Under the pieces are notes generated by a model that did not search any database, had not been told where the DNA came from, and was given only the letters and a program-made list of their open reading frames with translations. The position numbers and the translations under genes are program-made. From Burkholderiales bacterium (GTDB lineage: Bacteria; Pseudomonadota; Gammaproteobacteria; Burkholderiales; SG8-41): a stretch of DNA of 64,000 bases. Positions 8,901 through 18,508 of this stretch are shown one piece after another (the stretch's first letter is position 1; every line of letters begins with the position of its first letter). The stretch spans positions 1 through 64,000 of the forward strand of contig JAUXYA010000020.1 in the NCBI GenBank assembly GCA_030684405.1, given 5' to 3'.

Positions 8901-11556
8901 CGTCAGCCATGCGCGCGAACACAACCTGAAAAACATCAGTGTCGACATTCCACGGGGAAAATTCACGGTCATCACCGGCGTGTCGGGCAGCGGCAAATCG
9001 ACGCTGGCGTTCGATATTATTTTTGCCGAAGGTCAGCGCCGTTATCTCGAATCGCTGAACGCCTATGCCCGGCAGTTCGTGCAGTCAGCGGCTCGGCCAG
9101 ACGTCGACGCGATCTACGGCATCCCGCCGACGGTGGCGATCGAGCAGCGCACCAGCCGCGGTGGCCGCCGCAGCACGGTGGCAACGCTGACGGAGATCTA
9201 CCATTTCCTGCGCCTGCTTTATGTGAAGCTGGGCACGCAGTATTGCCCGGACTGCGATGTCGCGATCGAGCCGCAGAGCATCGACCAGATCACCGCGCGC
9301 ATCATGAAAGAGTGCCGCAACGACCGCATCGGTCTGCTGGCGCCGTTAGTCGTGAATCGCAAGGGTTATTACACCGATCTCGCCAAGTGGGCCGCGGGCA
9401 AGGGTTACACCCACTTGCGCGTCGACGGGGAATTCATCCCGACCTCGCCGTGGCCGCGTCTGGCGCGGTTCCAGGAACACAGCATCGAATTGCCGGTCGC
9501 CGACATCCGCGTCAGGCCGGAAAACGAGGCGGCACTGCGCGCCGGACTTGCTGCCGCGCTGGATCACGGCAAGGGCGTGGTGCATGTGCTGGGCGGACTC
9601 GATACGCTGGCCGAGGCGATGGCGAAACAGGACGCGCGGCGCATCAAGCTCAGCGAGACCGTTTATTCCGTAAAACGCGCCTGCCCCTCGTGCAACAAGA
9701 GTTTCCCGGAACTGGATCCGCGGCTGTTTTCGTACAACTCCAAACATGGCTGGTGCGCGACCTGTTTTGGGACCGGGCTGTCTCTCGAGAAAGTCGAGTG
9801 GGACGAGGAACGCGAAAAAACCGGCACCGAAGAACATGTGCTCGATTCGTGGCTGAACTGGCTGGAGGTGGACGAGCCATGCCCGACCTGCAGCGGCAAG
9901 CGGTTGAATCCGACTGCGCTGGCGGTGCGTTACCGCAAGCGTTCGATCGCCGAACTGGCGGCGCTGCCGGTGGCGAAGCTCGCGGGCGAGTTCACCGATG
10001 TATCGTTCAGCGGTCGCGAAGCGGCGATTGCCCGCGACATCGTGACTGAAATCCGCAGCCGGCTGAGCTTTCTGGATGAAGTCGGCCTCGGCTATCTCGC
10101 GCTCGACCGCGCGGCGCCAACGCTGTCCGGCGGCGAAGCGCAGCGCATCCGGCTCGCCGCGCAGCTGGGTTCGAACCTGCGCGGCGTCGCCTATATTCTC
10201 GACGAGCCGACCATCGGCCTGCATCCGCGCGACAACCGCATCCTGCTCGATACGCTGGCCAAGCTGCAGACCAAAGGCAATACCCTGATCGTGGTCGAAC
10301 ACGATGAGGACACCATCCGCCGTGCCGACCATGTGATCGACCTCGGTCCTGGCGCCGGACGCCTTGGCGGTCATGTCGTCGCCGCCGGTACTGCCGCCGA
10401 GCTGCAGGTCAATCCGCAGTCGGTGACCGGCCGCCTGCTGGCCAAGCCGCTGCGCCATCCGCTGCATCCGCCGCGCAGGGTCGATGCCAAAACACCGTCG
10501 CTGATTGTGCGTGATGCGCGGTTGCATAACCTGCAACGCGTGAACGCACGCCTGCCGCTGGGCCGGCTGACGGTGGTGACAGGTGTATCAGGTTCGGGCA
10601 AATCCACGCTGGCGCGCGACGTGCTGCACGCCAATCTCCTGCGCCTGGTCAACAATAAAACAAAAAATCCAATAAAAACAATTGGTTGCAAAGAGGTTTC
10701 GGGATGGGATGCGGTAGGCCGCGTGCTGGAAGTCGACCAGACGCCCATCGGCAAGACGCCACGCTCCTGCCCGGCGACCTATGTCGGATTCTGGGACACC
10801 ATCCGCCGCCTCTACGCCGAAGCGCCGGAAGCGCGCATGCGCGGCTACAGCGCAAGCCGGTTTTCCTTCAACACCAAGGGCGGCCGCTGCGAAGCCTGCG
10901 AAGGCCAGGGCGTGCAGAAAATCGAGATGAGTTTCCTGCCCGACGTGAAAGTACCCTGCGATGCCTGCGGCGGCAAGCGCTTCGACGCCGAGACACTGGG
11001 CGTGCAGTTCAAAGGCAAGTCCATCGGCGACGTGCTGGCGCTGAGCATCGACGAAGCGGTGGACTTTTTCGCCGCGCATCCGCAGATCCACCACGCGCTG
11101 CGCCTGCTGCAGGACGTGGGGCTGGGTTATCTCACGCTCGGCCAGCAGAGCCCGACACTGTCGGGCGGCGAAGCGCAGCGCATCAAGCTGGTCACCGAAC
11201 TGGCGAAAGTGCGGGCCAATGCCGAAGATGCCGGAGCGCGCCCCGGCCGCGGCGGGGCGCAGAAACACACGCTCTACGTGCTCGACGAACCGACCGTCGG
11301 CCTGCACATGGCGGACGTGGAAAAACTGATCCACGTGCTGCACCGGCTGGTCGATGCCGGCAACTCGGTGGTGGTGATCGAACACAACCTCGACGTGATG
11401 GCTGAAGCCGACTGGATCATCGATCTCGGCCCCGAGGGTGGCGACGGTGGCGGCCGCATAGTCGCCGAGGGACCGCCAGCACAGGTGGCGGGAAAAGCGA
11501 CGTGCTCTCACACGGCGCGCATCCTCGGCGAGTTCCTGAAGGAGCGCAGTGCATGA
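5905..11556 (+). CDS. uvrA: Double-length UvrA excinuclease ATPase (tandem fusion)
   Basis: UvrA is the DNA-damage recognition ATPase of nucleotide excision repair, usually about 940 aa. This 1883-aa protein is two complete UvrA units joined near residue 990. Four Walker A motifs (GVSGSGKS) start at residues 38, 668, 1025 and 1560. Four ABC signatures (LSGGE-QR) start at residues 514, 857, 1407 and 1752. Each half also carries CxxC zinc-module cysteines, for example CPTCSGNGF and CPDCDGRRY in half 1 and CEACEGQG and CDACGGKRF in half 2. Tandem UvrA proteins are known in some proteobacteria; the division of labour between the halves is not evident. A TAGAAT -10-like box lies at 5814-5819. The stop overlaps the ankyrin gene start by 4 bp. 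Confidence 0.92.
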   Translation: MDTPEHGRDRIVIRGARQNNLKNLSLDIPLNELVVVTGVSGSGKSSLVFDTLYAEGQRRYVETFSPYARQFLDRQDRPQVDSIEGIPPAIAIDQVNPVRTSRSTVGTMTELNDHLKLLFARAAHLYCKGCGAKVSRDTPQTILAALQARASAEGDPRLAIAFPVPVPVNFKVDEIKALLAAQGYTRFLQEDKNCLEVVQDRLRMGNAERSRIVDALEAALKVGQGRINVHVLETEDANASSGTVWKYSSDLHCAECDIHYAEPNPSLFSFNSPMGACETCRGFGRVIGLDFGLVVPDESKSLRDGAVKPWQTPSNKECQDDLMKYARLRGIAVDKPWRELSTKEKHWVLDGEPEWESWRKSWPGTWYGVARFFKWLETKSYKMHVRVLLSKYRAYTECAACGGARLKTDALLWRIGSAENAETALGHGEHRRARYKPHGVSFSDEQLKALPGLTVHDVMLLPLERTRMLFEALQLPAPLDEATDMLVGEIRTRLAYLNQVGLGYLTLDRQSRTLSGGEVQRINLTTALGTSLVNTLFVLDEPSIGLHPRDMGRVIGVMHKLRDAGNSLVVVEHDPQVMLAADRLLDIGPGPGSKGGEIVAFDTPAQLMKAKNSVTGRYLAGELSASETRVVKTPDAQSPHIRIRGATEHNLNNVDADFPLGRLVCITGVSGSGKSTLVQDVLYAALRKALGQPTEAPGRHDSLSGVDQISDVVMVDQSSIGRTTRSNPASYVGAFDTIRSRFSSAPMAQSRGYTAGTFSFNSGTGRCPTCSGNGFEHVEMQFLSDVYLRCPDCDGRRYRAEVLEITIGGKSIADVLELTVADALVFFDHAPDVARALQPLVDVGLDYLKLGQPVPTLSGGEAQRLKLAGFLAEAASSGRNALGGKGKLFLFDEPTTGLHFDDVRKLLGAFHKLLLAGHSIIVIEHNLDVIRAADWIIDLGPEGGDAGGMIVCTGTPDTVAQHATSHTAKALRDYAAALGATPAIPKSPRTAAPHGNSISVSHAREHNLKNISVDIPRGKFTVITGVSGSGKSTLAFDIIFAEGQRRYLESLNAYARQFVQSAARPDVDAIYGIPPTVAIEQRTSRGGRRSTVATLTEIYHFLRLLYVKLGTQYCPDCDVAIEPQSIDQITARIMKECRNDRIGLLAPLVVNRKGYYTDLAKWAAGKGYTHLRVDGEFIPTSPWPRLARFQEHSIELPVADIRVRPENEAALRAGLAAALDHGKGVVHVLGGLDTLAEAMAKQDARRIKLSETVYSVKRACPSCNKSFPELDPRLFSYNSKHGWCATCFGTGLSLEKVEWDEEREKTGTEEHVLDSWLNWLEVDEPCPTCSGKRLNPTALAVRYRKRSIAELAALPVAKLAGEFTDVSFSGREAAIARDIVTEIRSRLSFLDEVGLGYLALDRAAPTLSGGEAQRIRLAAQLGSNLRGVAYILDEPTIGLHPRDNRILLDTLAKLQTKGNTLIVVEHDEDTIRRADHVIDLGPGAGRLGGHVVAAGTAAELQVNPQSVTGRLLAKPLRHPLHPPRRVDAKTPSLIVRDARLHNLQRVNARLPLGRLTVVTGVSGSGKSTLARDVLHANLLRLVNNKTKNPIKTIGCKEVSGWDAVGRVLEVDQTPIGKTPRSCPATYVGFWDTIRRLYAEAPEARMRGYSASRFSFNTKGGRCEACEGQGVQKIEMSFLPDVKVPCDACGGKRFDAETLGVQFKGKSIGDVLALSIDEAVDFFAAHPQIHHALRLLQDVGLGYLTLGQQSPTLSGGEAQRIKLVTELAKVRANAEDAGARPGRGGAQKHTLYVLDEPTVGLHMADVEKLIHVLHRLVDAGNSVVVIEHNLDVMAEADWIIDLGPEGGDGGGRIVAEGPPAQVAGKATCSHTARILGEFLKERSA

Positions 11557-12215
11557 GACAGCATGCACTCCTGCTGATGCTCCTGTTGTCCTGCATCGCA
11601 CCGTCCCTTGCCAACGACGGCCGTTCAGACCAGGCGCTGATCGCCGCAGCCGCGCGCGGCGAGACAGCGACCGTACTCAAGCTGCTGTCCGCAGGCGCCT
11701 CGCTGACTGCGCGGGATGGCGCTGGCCGCACCGCGCTGGTCGCGGCCGCCTACGGCAATCACATCAAGGCCGCGCACCTGCTGCTCGAAGCCGGCGCCAG
11801 TCCGAACGTGCGCGACACCGTCGGCCGTACCGCCTTCATGGTCGCCGCGGTGCATGGTCACCTCGAACTCCTGCGCTTGACGCTGAAACACGGCGCGGAC
11901 GTGCATACGCTGAATCAATACGGCGGCACGGCCCTGATCCCGGCGGCGCATTATGGGCATGTCGAGGTGGTGCGGGAACTGTTGAAAACCGGTGTCAACG
12001 TCAACCACGTCAACCGCTTCGGCTGGACTGCGCTGATTGAGGCCGTGATCCTTGGCGACGGCGGCGACCGCCATACCGAAATTGTGCGGCTGTTGCTGGA
12101 TCATGGGGCGGACGCCGGCATCGCTGACCGCGACGGCATCACGCCGCTCGCCCATGCGCGGCAGCGCGGCTACCGCAGCATCGCGAATCTTCTGCAACAG
12201 GCCGGAGCCCGCTGA
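11553..12215 (+). CDS. Secreted ankyrin-repeat protein
   Basis: The 220-aa product begins with a Sec-type signal peptide ([20 protein letters not shown], residues 1-20). The rest is about six ankyrin repeats, with motifs such as [20 protein letters not shown] and [20 protein letters not shown]. Ankyrin repeats mediate protein-protein contacts, so a periplasmic binding or inhibitor role is possible, but no partner can be named. The ATG at 11553 overlaps the uvrA stop (ATGA), which implies translational coupling and gives the best start. Functional linkage to DNA repair is not implied, because the ankyrin protein is exported. Confidence 0.8.
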   Translation: MRQHALLLMLLLSCIAPSLANDGRSDQALIAAAARGETATVLKLLSAGASLTARDGAGRTALVAAAYGNHIKAAHLLLEAGASPNVRDTVGRTAFMVAAVHGHLELLRLTLKHGADVHTLNQYGGTALIPAAHYGHVEVVRELLKTGVNVNHVNRFGWTALIEAVILGDGGDRHTEIVRLLLDHGADAGIADRDGITPLAHARQRGYRSIANLLQQAGAR

Positions 12216-12420
12216 GAAAGCGGCGGAGCCGGTCTATAATTCCATCAGCAGCAGCATCGAATCGACTTCCTGTCCCGGCAATTTTCATCCCGCCCGGACA
12301 CCTTACACCGCCGCCACCGCGCCGCAATACTGTGCTTCACCCCGCTGCTCGCTGCCTGAGCCACGAAAAACGCCACGCCCCCGAAACAGCGGTAGAACCC
12401 CGAGAAAGCCAGAGATCCCG

Positions 12421-13284
12421 ATGATCAGCGATGTCGTCAAACCCCAAGTCAAGGACGTCGACGGTCTGCCGGTGCGCCGCCTGCTGCCCTCGGCAGGCCG
12501 CAAGATGGTGGGACCCTTCATCTTTTTCGATCACATGGGCCCGGCGCAGTTCAGGCCCGGTGAGGGCCTCGATGTGCGGCCACACCCGCACATCGGACTG
12601 GCCACCGTCACTTACCTCTTCGACGGCGCCATCATGCATCGCGACAGCCTCGGTTGCGAGCAGCGCATCACCCCGGGTGACGTCAACTGGATGACCGCCG
12701 GCCATGGCATCGTGCATTCGGAGCGCAGCCCGGACCACGAACGCAGCCAGGCGCGGGGCCTGCACGGCATCCAGATCTGGATCGCGCTGCCGCGGGCGGA
12801 CGAACGTACCGATCCCGAGTTCGTGCACCACCCGAAGGCGACCCTGCCGGTGCTGCAGTGGCCGGAGGTCGAAATGCGGCTGATCGCCGGCAGCGGCTGG
12901 GGCGAGCATTCTCCGGTAAAAATTTATTCGCCGATGTTCTACGGGGCGGTCACCGCCCGCAGCGCGGCGCGCTTCGAGCTGCCGGCCGAACATGAGGAAC
13001 GCGCGATCTATGTGATCGACGGTAAGGTCACGGCGGATGGCGAACCGGTGATGCCACACACGATTGCAGTATTCGACTCCGGGGCGGCGGTCGAAATCGC
13101 CACCGCGGGTCCGGCGCGACTGATGGTTTTTGGCGGAGCAAGGCTGGACGGCGACCGCTTCATCCATTGGAACTTCGTCGCCAGCAGCCGCGAACTGATT
13201 GAGGAAGCACGCATGCGCTGGCGTGAACAGCGCTTTCCGCGGGTGCCCAACGAGACCGAATTCATCCCGCTGCCGGAACGCTAA
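12421..13284 (+). CDS. Pirin family protein
   Basis: The product is a 287-aa cupin-fold protein of the pirin family. The metal-binding signature is present: RPHPHIG near residues 57-63 and GHGIVHSERSPD about 40 residues later supply the His, His, His, Glu ligands. Bacterial pirins include quercetin dioxygenases and redox-sensing regulators; which applies here is unknown. The ATG at 12421 begins the conserved MISDVVKPQVKDVDGLPVRR segment. The 205-bp gap upstream contains a TATAAT box at 12234-12239, a possible -10 element, but no convincing -35. pdxH follows 36 bp downstream on the same strand. Confidence 0.88.
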   Translation: MISDVVKPQVKDVDGLPVRRLLPSAGRKMVGPFIFFDHMGPAQFRPGEGLDVRPHPHIGLATVTYLFDGAIMHRDSLGCEQRITPGDVNWMTAGHGIVHSERSPDHERSQARGLHGIQIWIALPRADERTDPEFVHHPKATLPVLQWPEVEMRLIAGSGWGEHSPVKIYSPMFYGAVTARSAARFELPAEHEERAIYVIDGKVTADGEPVMPHTIAVFDSGAAVEIATAGPARLMVFGGARLDGDRFIHWNFVASSRELIEEARMRWREQRFPRVPNETEFIPLPER

Positions 13285-13320
13285 AATCACCCTTCAATCC
13301 GAATGTAAGCTGGAGTCCCC

Positions 13321-13953
13321 TTGAGCATAGCCTCGCTGCGCCGCGAATACATGGGTGAAAGCCTCGACGAAGCCGATGTCGCCGCCGAACCCTTCATCCA
13401 GTTCCAGCGCTGGTTCGATGAGGCGCTGCGCAGTGAGCTGCCGATGCCCAACGCCATGACGCTTGCCACCGCGACTGCGGGGGGCACGCCTTCCGCGCGC
13501 ATTGTGCTGCTCAAGGGTATCGATCACGACGGCTTCGTGTTCTATACCAATTATCTCAGCCGCAAAGGCCGCGAACTCACCGAAAACCCACGTGCGGCGC
13601 TGCTGTTCCACTGGACGGAACTGGAGCGCGAGGTGCGCATCGAGGGCGGGGTCGAACTGGTCTCCGCCGGTGAATCGGACGAGTATTTTTCGAGTCGGCC
13701 TCTGGGCAGTCGCCATGCGGCGATCGCATCCCCGCAAAGCGAGCGGGTCGAGAACCGCGCCATGCTCGAACGAGACTTCGCGGAAGCCGCAGCAGCGCAC
13801 GGTGACGCGCCACAGAGACCCGCACACTGGGGCGGCTACCGGCTGCGGCCGCTGGCTGTGGAGTTCTGGCAGGGTCGGCCCAACCGCCTGCATGACCGGC
13901 TGCTCTACACGCTGGACAGGGGGCGCTGGACGCTAAGCCGTCTAGCACCCTGA
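13321..13953 (+). CDS. pdxH: Pyridoxamine 5'-phosphate oxidase
   Basis: This 210-aa FMN enzyme oxidises pyridoxamine or pyridoxine 5'-phosphate to pyridoxal 5'-phosphate. Family motifs include [38 protein letters not shown] and the C-terminal [12 protein letters not shown] segment that contacts PLP and FMN. Conserved sequence starts at the TTG codon at 13321 ([13 protein letters not shown]), which is taken as the start. No in-frame ATG upstream fits better. The gene sits between pirin and a DMT transporter and may be cotranscribed with pirin. Confidence 0.93.
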   Translation: MSIASLRREYMGESLDEADVAAEPFIQFQRWFDEALRSELPMPNAMTLATATAGGTPSARIVLLKGIDHDGFVFYTNYLSRKGRELTENPRAALLFHWTELEREVRIEGGVELVSAGESDEYFSSRPLGSRHAAIASPQSERVENRAMLERDFAEAAAAHGDAPQRPAHWGGYRLRPLAVEFWQGRPNRLHDRLLYTLDRGRWTLSRLAP

Positions 13954-14013
13954 CCACGCTCACCGCCGCAGGCTGAGCGGTATACTCGTGCTCATTTCCG
14001 CTGCTCGCCCATC

Positions 14014-14919
14014 TTGCCCGCACTGCTCTCCCCACGCGCATACGAGTCCCTGCTGGCCTGGTATTTTGTTTCGGTTTGGGGGTCAGGATTCCTTGCCACC
14101 AAGCTCGGACTGCAGCACGCGGCGCCGTTCACCTTCCTGTCGCTGCGTTTCGCCTTCGGCCTGCTCTGCCTGATCCCGCTGCTGCTGATCGTGCGTCCGC
14201 GCTGGCCGGCAAACCGCAGCGAAGCCGGACATCTGCTCGTCGCCGGCCTGCTGATGCACGCGGTGCATCTTGGCGGCAGCCACTACACCCAGTACCTCGG
14301 TATATCGGCCGGCATCACCGCAGTACTGCTGTCGGTGCAGCCTTTGCTGACGGCGGTGATCGCGGGACGCTGGATGGGGGAGCGCATCAGCGCCCGCCAA
14401 TGGGCCGGCATCGCCATAGGGCTCGCCGGCGTAACGCTGATCGTCTGGCACAAGATCGATGTGCGCGAGGCCACCGCGGGTGCGCTGCTCGCCGTCACCA
14501 TATCGCTGGCGGGAGTCACCGCGGGCACGCTCTACCAGCGCCGCTGGTGCCCGACCGTTGACTTGCGTGCGGCGGCGCTGCTGCAGTTCGCCGGCACGCT
14601 GGTAATACTGGCGCCGCTCGCCTGGCTGGTCGAAGGCGCGACCGTGCGCTGGTCCTGGGCACTGGCCGGCGCCATCGTGTTCCTGGTGATCGGCGCGTCC
14701 TTCCTGGCGGTGAACGCGCTGCACACGCTGATGCGGCGCGGACAGGCCACCCGCGTCACCAGCCTGATCTACCTGACGCCGATTTTCGCGGTCGCCCTGG
14801 AACTGGCCTTTTTCGGCGTGGTGCCGACAGCCATTTCGCTGGCAGGCATCGCCGTGACCTGCTGCGGCGTGGCGATGGTGTCCTGGCAGGGAAAAAAGTC
14901 CCGGGAAACTGCGGCATGA
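14014..14919 (+). CDS. DMT-superfamily (EamA) transporter
   Basis: The product is a 301-aa inner-membrane protein with ten predicted hydrophobic segments arranged as two EamA repeats, typical of drug/metabolite transporters. The substrate is unknown. The start is a TTG at 14014 with a weak ribosome-binding site; it is chosen because the first membrane helix begins soon after and no ATG is available. A TATACT -10-like box lies at 13981-13986. The gene ends in an ATGA overlap with the next transporter, so the two are coupled. Confidence 0.82.
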   Translation: MPALLSPRAYESLLAWYFVSVWGSGFLATKLGLQHAAPFTFLSLRFAFGLLCLIPLLLIVRPRWPANRSEAGHLLVAGLLMHAVHLGGSHYTQYLGISAGITAVLLSVQPLLTAVIAGRWMGERISARQWAGIAIGLAGVTLIVWHKIDVREATAGALLAVTISLAGVTAGTLYQRRWCPTVDLRAAALLQFAGTLVILAPLAWLVEGATVRWSWALAGAIVFLVIGASFLAVNALHTLMRRGQATRVTSLIYLTPIFAVALELAFFGVVPTAISLAGIAVTCCGVAMVSWQGKKSRETAA

Positions 14920-16049
14920 GCACCAGCATCCGTTTTATCCTGCTTCTGACGATCCTGCTGCACCTGGCCTTTGCCGGCATCCGCGTCACGCTGTCGTTGT
15001 TTGCGCTGCACCTGCAGGCTTCCACCCTCGCCGTAGGCATCCTGATTTCACTGCTCGCCGCGGTGCCACTGTTGTTCGCCGTGGGTTGGGGGCGCACCAT
15101 CGATCGCGTCGGCGTGCGTGTGCCGCTGTTCATCGGCGCAGGTGCCGTGCTCGGCGCCCTGCTGCTGGTCGTGGCGCTGCCACGCCTCGAGACACTTTTT
15201 GTCGCCAGCGCACTTGCCGGCAGCGGCTTCATGCTCGTGCATATCTGCGTCAATCAGGCGGCCGGCCTGCTTGGCGCGCCGGAAGACCGTTCGCGCAATT
15301 TCAGCCTTCTGGCGCTGGCATTTTCCACTTCGGGCTTTTTGGGACCGACGCTTTCGGGATTCGCGATTGACCTGGTCGGACACCGCATGACCTTTTTGCT
15401 GCTCGGGGTCAGCGTGATTGCTGGCATCGTCTTGCTGTTGGCACGCCCGGTCCGGCTACCCGAGAATCCCGCACCGGCACAGGGTGCCGAGCGCAAACGG
15501 ATGACCGATCTCTTCCGCATCCCCAACCTCCGGCGCGCCTTCATCGCCAGCGCGGTGCTGTCGATGGCCTGGGATCTGTTTACTTTTGTCACACCAATCC
15601 ACGGCACGCGGCTGGGCCTCTCGGCATCGGCCATCGGTCTTATCCTCGGCGCCTTCGGCGCGGCGATATTCGTGGTGCGCCTGCTGCTGCCGCTGATCAT
15701 TCACCGGCTCAGCGAATGGCCGTTGCTGATCGGGGGCATGTTCGCAACCGGCGCGGCGATGGCTGTCTTTCCGCTGATCAACAGCACGCCGCTGCTGATG
15801 GCCGTGGCCTTCGTGATCGGACTGGCGATCGGCGGAACACAACCGATGATCATGTCGGTGCTTTACAACGCCGCGCCGCCGGGACGCGGCGGCGAGGTGG
15901 TAGGCGTGCGCACCTTCCTGCTCAATGTGACCCAGGCAGGCATGCCGCTGCTGTTCGGAGTCGTCGGCGCGACGCTCGGAATGACGCCGGTATTCTGGGC
16001 AATGGCGGCAGCCCTGCTCATCGGCGGCGGCGCGGTCAGCCGACGCTGA
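14916..16049 (+). CDS. Major facilitator superfamily transporter
   Basis: The predicted 377-aa, about 12-helix membrane transporter carries MFS loop features such as GRTIDRVGVRVPLF after helix 2 and GGTQPMIMSVLYNAAPPGRGG near helix 10. It probably exports a small molecule, but the substrate cannot be read from the sequence. Its ATG overlaps the stop of the upstream DMT transporter. A strong hairpin at 16061-16086 lies just after its stop and should end this transcript. Confidence 0.85.
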   Translation: MSTSIRFILLLTILLHLAFAGIRVTLSLFALHLQASTLAVGILISLLAAVPLLFAVGWGRTIDRVGVRVPLFIGAGAVLGALLLVVALPRLETLFVASALAGSGFMLVHICVNQAAGLLGAPEDRSRNFSLLALAFSTSGFLGPTLSGFAIDLVGHRMTFLLLGVSVIAGIVLLLARPVRLPENPAPAQGAERKRMTDLFRIPNLRRAFIASAVLSMAWDLFTFVTPIHGTRLGLSASAIGLILGAFGAAIFVVRLLLPLIIHRLSEWPLLIGGMFATGAAMAVFPLINSTPLLMAVAFVIGLAIGGTQPMIMSVLYNAAPPGRGGEVVGVRTFLLNVTQAGMPLLFGVVGATLGMTPVFWAMAAALLIGGGAVSRR

Positions 16050-16060
16050 TGGCACAAAAA

Positions 16061-16086
16061 AAACGGGGCGCCCAAGCGCCCCGTTT
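16061..16086. terminator. Bidirectional rho-independent terminator
   Basis: The perfect 11-bp stem AAACGGGGCGC / GCGCCCCGTTT has a 4-nt loop (CCAA). An A-run precedes it on the left and T residues end the right arm, so it can serve both the rightward MFS gene and the leftward SWIB gene, which converge here. Confidence 0.85.
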
Positions 16087-16103
16087 ATCGTGATCCGAAC
16101 AGA

Positions 16104-16418
16104 TTATTTCAGGTGCTTGTTGACCAGCTTGGTCATCTCGAACATCGACACCTGTTTCTTGCCGCCAAAGACCTCTTTCAGTTTCTCGTCGGCGTTGATG
16201 TTGCGGCGATTCTTGCTGTCCTGCAGGCCGTGCTTCTTGATGTAGGCCCAGATCTTCTTGGTGACTTCAGTGCGCGGCTGCGGACTGCTGCCGATCACCG
16301 CACCGAGCGCTGCGCTCGGTTGCATGGGCTTCATGAACGCAGCATTGGGTTTGCGTTTCGCTGCGGCTTTTTTCTTTTTAGCAGCGGGTTTCTTGGTAGC
16401 CTTTTTCTTTGCAGCCAT
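16104..16418 (-). CDS. SWIB/MDM2-domain protein with lysine/alanine-rich N-terminal tail
   Basis: The 104-aa product has a very basic tail (MAAKKKATKKPAAKKKK, then AAAKRK) followed by a SWIB/MDM2 domain (about residues 30-104; TEVTKKIWAYIKKHGLQD, FEMTKLVNKHLK). SWIB domains are best known in eukaryotic chromatin remodellers and also occur in bacteria, where their role is poorly defined. The histone-H1-like tail suggests DNA or nucleoid binding (inference). The ATG at 16418 is preceded by a GGGAGA ribosome-binding site, which favours it over an upstream in-frame ATG at 16457. The tail closely resembles the free 22-aa peptide encoded at 60643-60711. Confidence 0.85.
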   Translation of the reverse strand: MAAKKKATKKPAAKKKKAAAKRKPNAAFMKPMQPSAALGAVIGSSPQPRTEVTKKIWAYIKKHGLQDSKNRRNINADEKLKEVFGGKKQVSMFEMTKLVNKHLK

Positions 16419-16828
16419 CGAGTGTTCTCCCGTAATGTCCGGATAGTCCGGAAACAATCAGTTGGTCAGGTTGGTCAGGTTTGCCGTGATAGAGCACGGT
16501 GACGAGAGGATGCCGAGGGAAAACCCCTTTGTCAATTGTTTCCCAGAGGAGAAACCGGGGGTACGGCAGCACACAACTTGTGCAGTACGGGCAGTGTTTC
16601 AAGGCGCCGATCAAAGGACATTTGTATCGGCCGCCAACTCGCAGCACAATAGGCATCCCTCGCCCGCCGCCTCTGGGGACCCTGCCCGCGGCGCAAGAGC
16701 AGAAACAAATCAATGACCTAACCGGGGAATTTGAGTTGTGTATCTGCAGCATATGCGATCAACGCTCGGGTAGCCTGACGTCGCGCCGTGGTAATGGCAC
16801 GGCCAGCATTCCACGCTGACCCGCCCCC
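16419..16828. other. 410-bp intergenic region between divergent SWIB and DUF72 genes
   Basis: No convincing gene was found here. Small structures are present: a CCGTG/CACGG inverted repeat at 16484-16499, a tandem GTTGGTCAG 9-mer near 16461-16478, and a CCGGA-TA-TCCGG-type repeat just upstream of the SWIB ribosome-binding site. Open frames on both strands through 16500-16820 have no recognisable domain, no good start signal and atypical codon use. Promoters for both neighbours presumably lie here but cannot be placed with confidence. Confidence 0.5.
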
Positions 16829-17845
16829 ATGGCCCGACAACTCTCCCTGTTCGAAGGTAACTCGCGCGGCAGCGCCACGCGCCGAGCCGTCTCCGTTGCC
16901 GCAGCGGAAGTGGCGCCGGAAGTACGCGACCTGGCACGACAGTTGCCACGGGGATTGCGGCTGGGTACCTCGTCCTGGCACTTCCCCGGCTGGCGTGGCG
17001 TTGTCTGGGCGGATACGCTGCTTCCAGCGGATCTTGCGCGCAACGGATTGTCCGCCTACGCGCAGCATCCGCTGTTTGCCGCTACCGGTATCGACAGAAC
17101 TTTCCAGTCACCGCTGACGGCGCGCCAGTATGGGTCCTATGCCGCGCAGGTGCCTGATCATTTCCGGTTTGTCGTCAGGGCGCCGGGCACTGTGACCGGC
17201 CCCTGGCACCACGGCGAGGACGGCGGCCGCGGCGGACCGAACACGCATTTTCTGGATGCCTCCTATGCCATCAAACAATTTATCGAACCGGCAATCGAGG
17301 GTCTCGGCACGACCGCAGGCCCCCTGCTGTTCCAGTTTCCGCCACTCGGACGCACGCTGACGCGCTCCCCCGAGCGCTTCATCGCGCGGCTGCACGACTT
17401 TTTGGAGAAACTGCCGAGGGGACCCCTGTACGCCGTGGAAATGCGTGACGCACGCATGATCACGCGGCGTTTTTTTGCATCGCTGAAGGACGCCGGCGCG
17501 CGATATTGTGTCGGAGTGCATTCGCGGATGCCGGCAGTGGCCACGCAGGCCGCGGCGATGTCCGGCTTTGGGCCGGGCCCCCTGCTGGTACGCTGGAGCC
17601 TGCGTGCGGGATACAGTGACGAAGAGGCGACGTCCCGCTTCGCGCCTTTCGACCGCCTGGTCGACGAAGATGCCGCCACCCGGGAATCCATCGCGCGACT
17701 GTGCTCGGCGACGCTGGCAGCAGGGGAGGAATGCACGATCATCGCAGGCAACAAGGCCGAGGGATCGGCACCTCTGACGCTGATCAGGCTCGCACAGGCC
17801 ATCGTTGCTGCCGTTCGCGAGCGGCGGCTCGCAGCAGGTACATGA
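16829..17845 (+). CDS. DUF72 (YecE-like) family protein
   Basis: The 338-aa cytoplasmic protein belongs to the DUF72 TIM-barrel-like family. Recognition rests on LRLGTSSWHFPGWRGVVWA near residue 45, the PLLFQFPP segment, and YAVEMRDARMI. The biochemical role of the family is not established. The gene is monocistronic: it diverges from SWIB and converges on msrA with 35 bp between the stops. Confidence 0.82.
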   Translation: MARQLSLFEGNSRGSATRRAVSVAAAEVAPEVRDLARQLPRGLRLGTSSWHFPGWRGVVWADTLLPADLARNGLSAYAQHPLFAATGIDRTFQSPLTARQYGSYAAQVPDHFRFVVRAPGTVTGPWHHGEDGGRGGPNTHFLDASYAIKQFIEPAIEGLGTTAGPLLFQFPPLGRTLTRSPERFIARLHDFLEKLPRGPLYAVEMRDARMITRRFFASLKDAGARYCVGVHSRMPAVATQAAAMSGFGPGPLLVRWSLRAGYSDEEATSRFAPFDRLVDEDAATRESIARLCSATLAAGEECTIIAGNKAEGSAPLTLIRLAQAIVAAVRERRLAAGT

Positions 17846-17880
17846 CTTAACACACGCTTCGCGCGTGCCCGCGTCGACGC

Positions 17881-18420
17881 TCAGGACTTCAGGCGTGCGG
17901 CAAACTGCTTGCGGAACTTGGCAACCTTGGGCGACACCACGTACTGACAGTACGGCTGGCGGGGATTACGCTCAAAATATTCTTGATGGTACGGCTCGGC
18001 CACGTAGAACTGCGGGGCTTTCGCAATTTCGGTGACGATGGGCCGATCGAATATACGCGCGGCAGTGAGTCGGGCAAGAGTCGCCTCGGCCACAGTTTTC
18101 TGCTCCGGCGAGTGGTAGAAAATCACCGACCGATACTGGGTGCCGATGTCGTTACCCTGTGCATTCAGAGTGGTGGGATCATGGATGGCGAAAAAAACCT
18201 CGAGGATTTCGGCATAGGTTATTGCCGCAGTATCGAAAGTTATGCGTACAACTTCGGCGTGGCCGGTATCTCCGCCGCAGATGTCCTCATAGGTCGGATC
18301 CGGCAACTGCCCGCCACTGTAACCGGACTCTACCGACTGCACGCCGATGAGATCGTCGAATACGGCCTCCAGGCACCAGAAACAGCCCCCGCCCAACGTG
18401 GCAATCTCGCGCGCGCTCAT
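17881..18420 (-). CDS. msrA: Peptide methionine sulfoxide reductase MsrA (cytosolic)
   Basis: This 179-aa enzyme reduces S-methionine sulfoxide in proteins. The catalytic GGGCFWCLE motif lies near residue 10, with VESGYSGGQLPDPTYEDIC and the C-terminal YHQEYFERNP also conserved. There is no signal peptide, so it should act in the cytoplasm. The ATG at 18420 places the active-site Cys in the usual position; upstream in-frame starts would add unrelated sequence. It lies 88 bp downstream of fbp on the same strand. A second msrA, at 19597, is exported. Confidence 0.93.
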   Translation of the reverse strand: MSAREIATLGGGCFWCLEAVFDDLIGVQSVESGYSGGQLPDPTYEDICGGDTGHAEVVRITFDTAAITYAEILEVFFAIHDPTTLNAQGNDIGTQYRSVIFYHSPEQKTVAEATLARLTAARIFDRPIVTEIAKAPQFYVAEPYHQEYFERNPRQPYCQYVVSPKVAKFRKQFAARLKS

Positions 18421-18508
18421 TTCCGCATCCTCAACGGTCTCGCATTCTCGGGCATTAAGAGAATGGAGCGGTCGATGTGCCGGCAACCGGCGGCAATGAT
18501 CCGTCGCG

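Noticed and set aside
5905-11556. Assembly error joining two uvrA genes
   Set aside because: The two halves differ clearly in sequence and the frame is open across the joint near residue 990; tandem UvrA proteins are known in proteobacteria.
12216-12420. Short reverse frame between the ankyrin and pirin genes
   Set aside because: It has no ribosome-binding site or conserved motif; the region more likely holds the pirin promoter (TATAAT at 12234).
16378-16752. Reverse-strand frame upstream of SWIB with a CPYC...C cluster
   Set aside because: The cysteines occur once, with no zinc-ribbon context. The frame overlaps the SWIB start and lacks a start signal.
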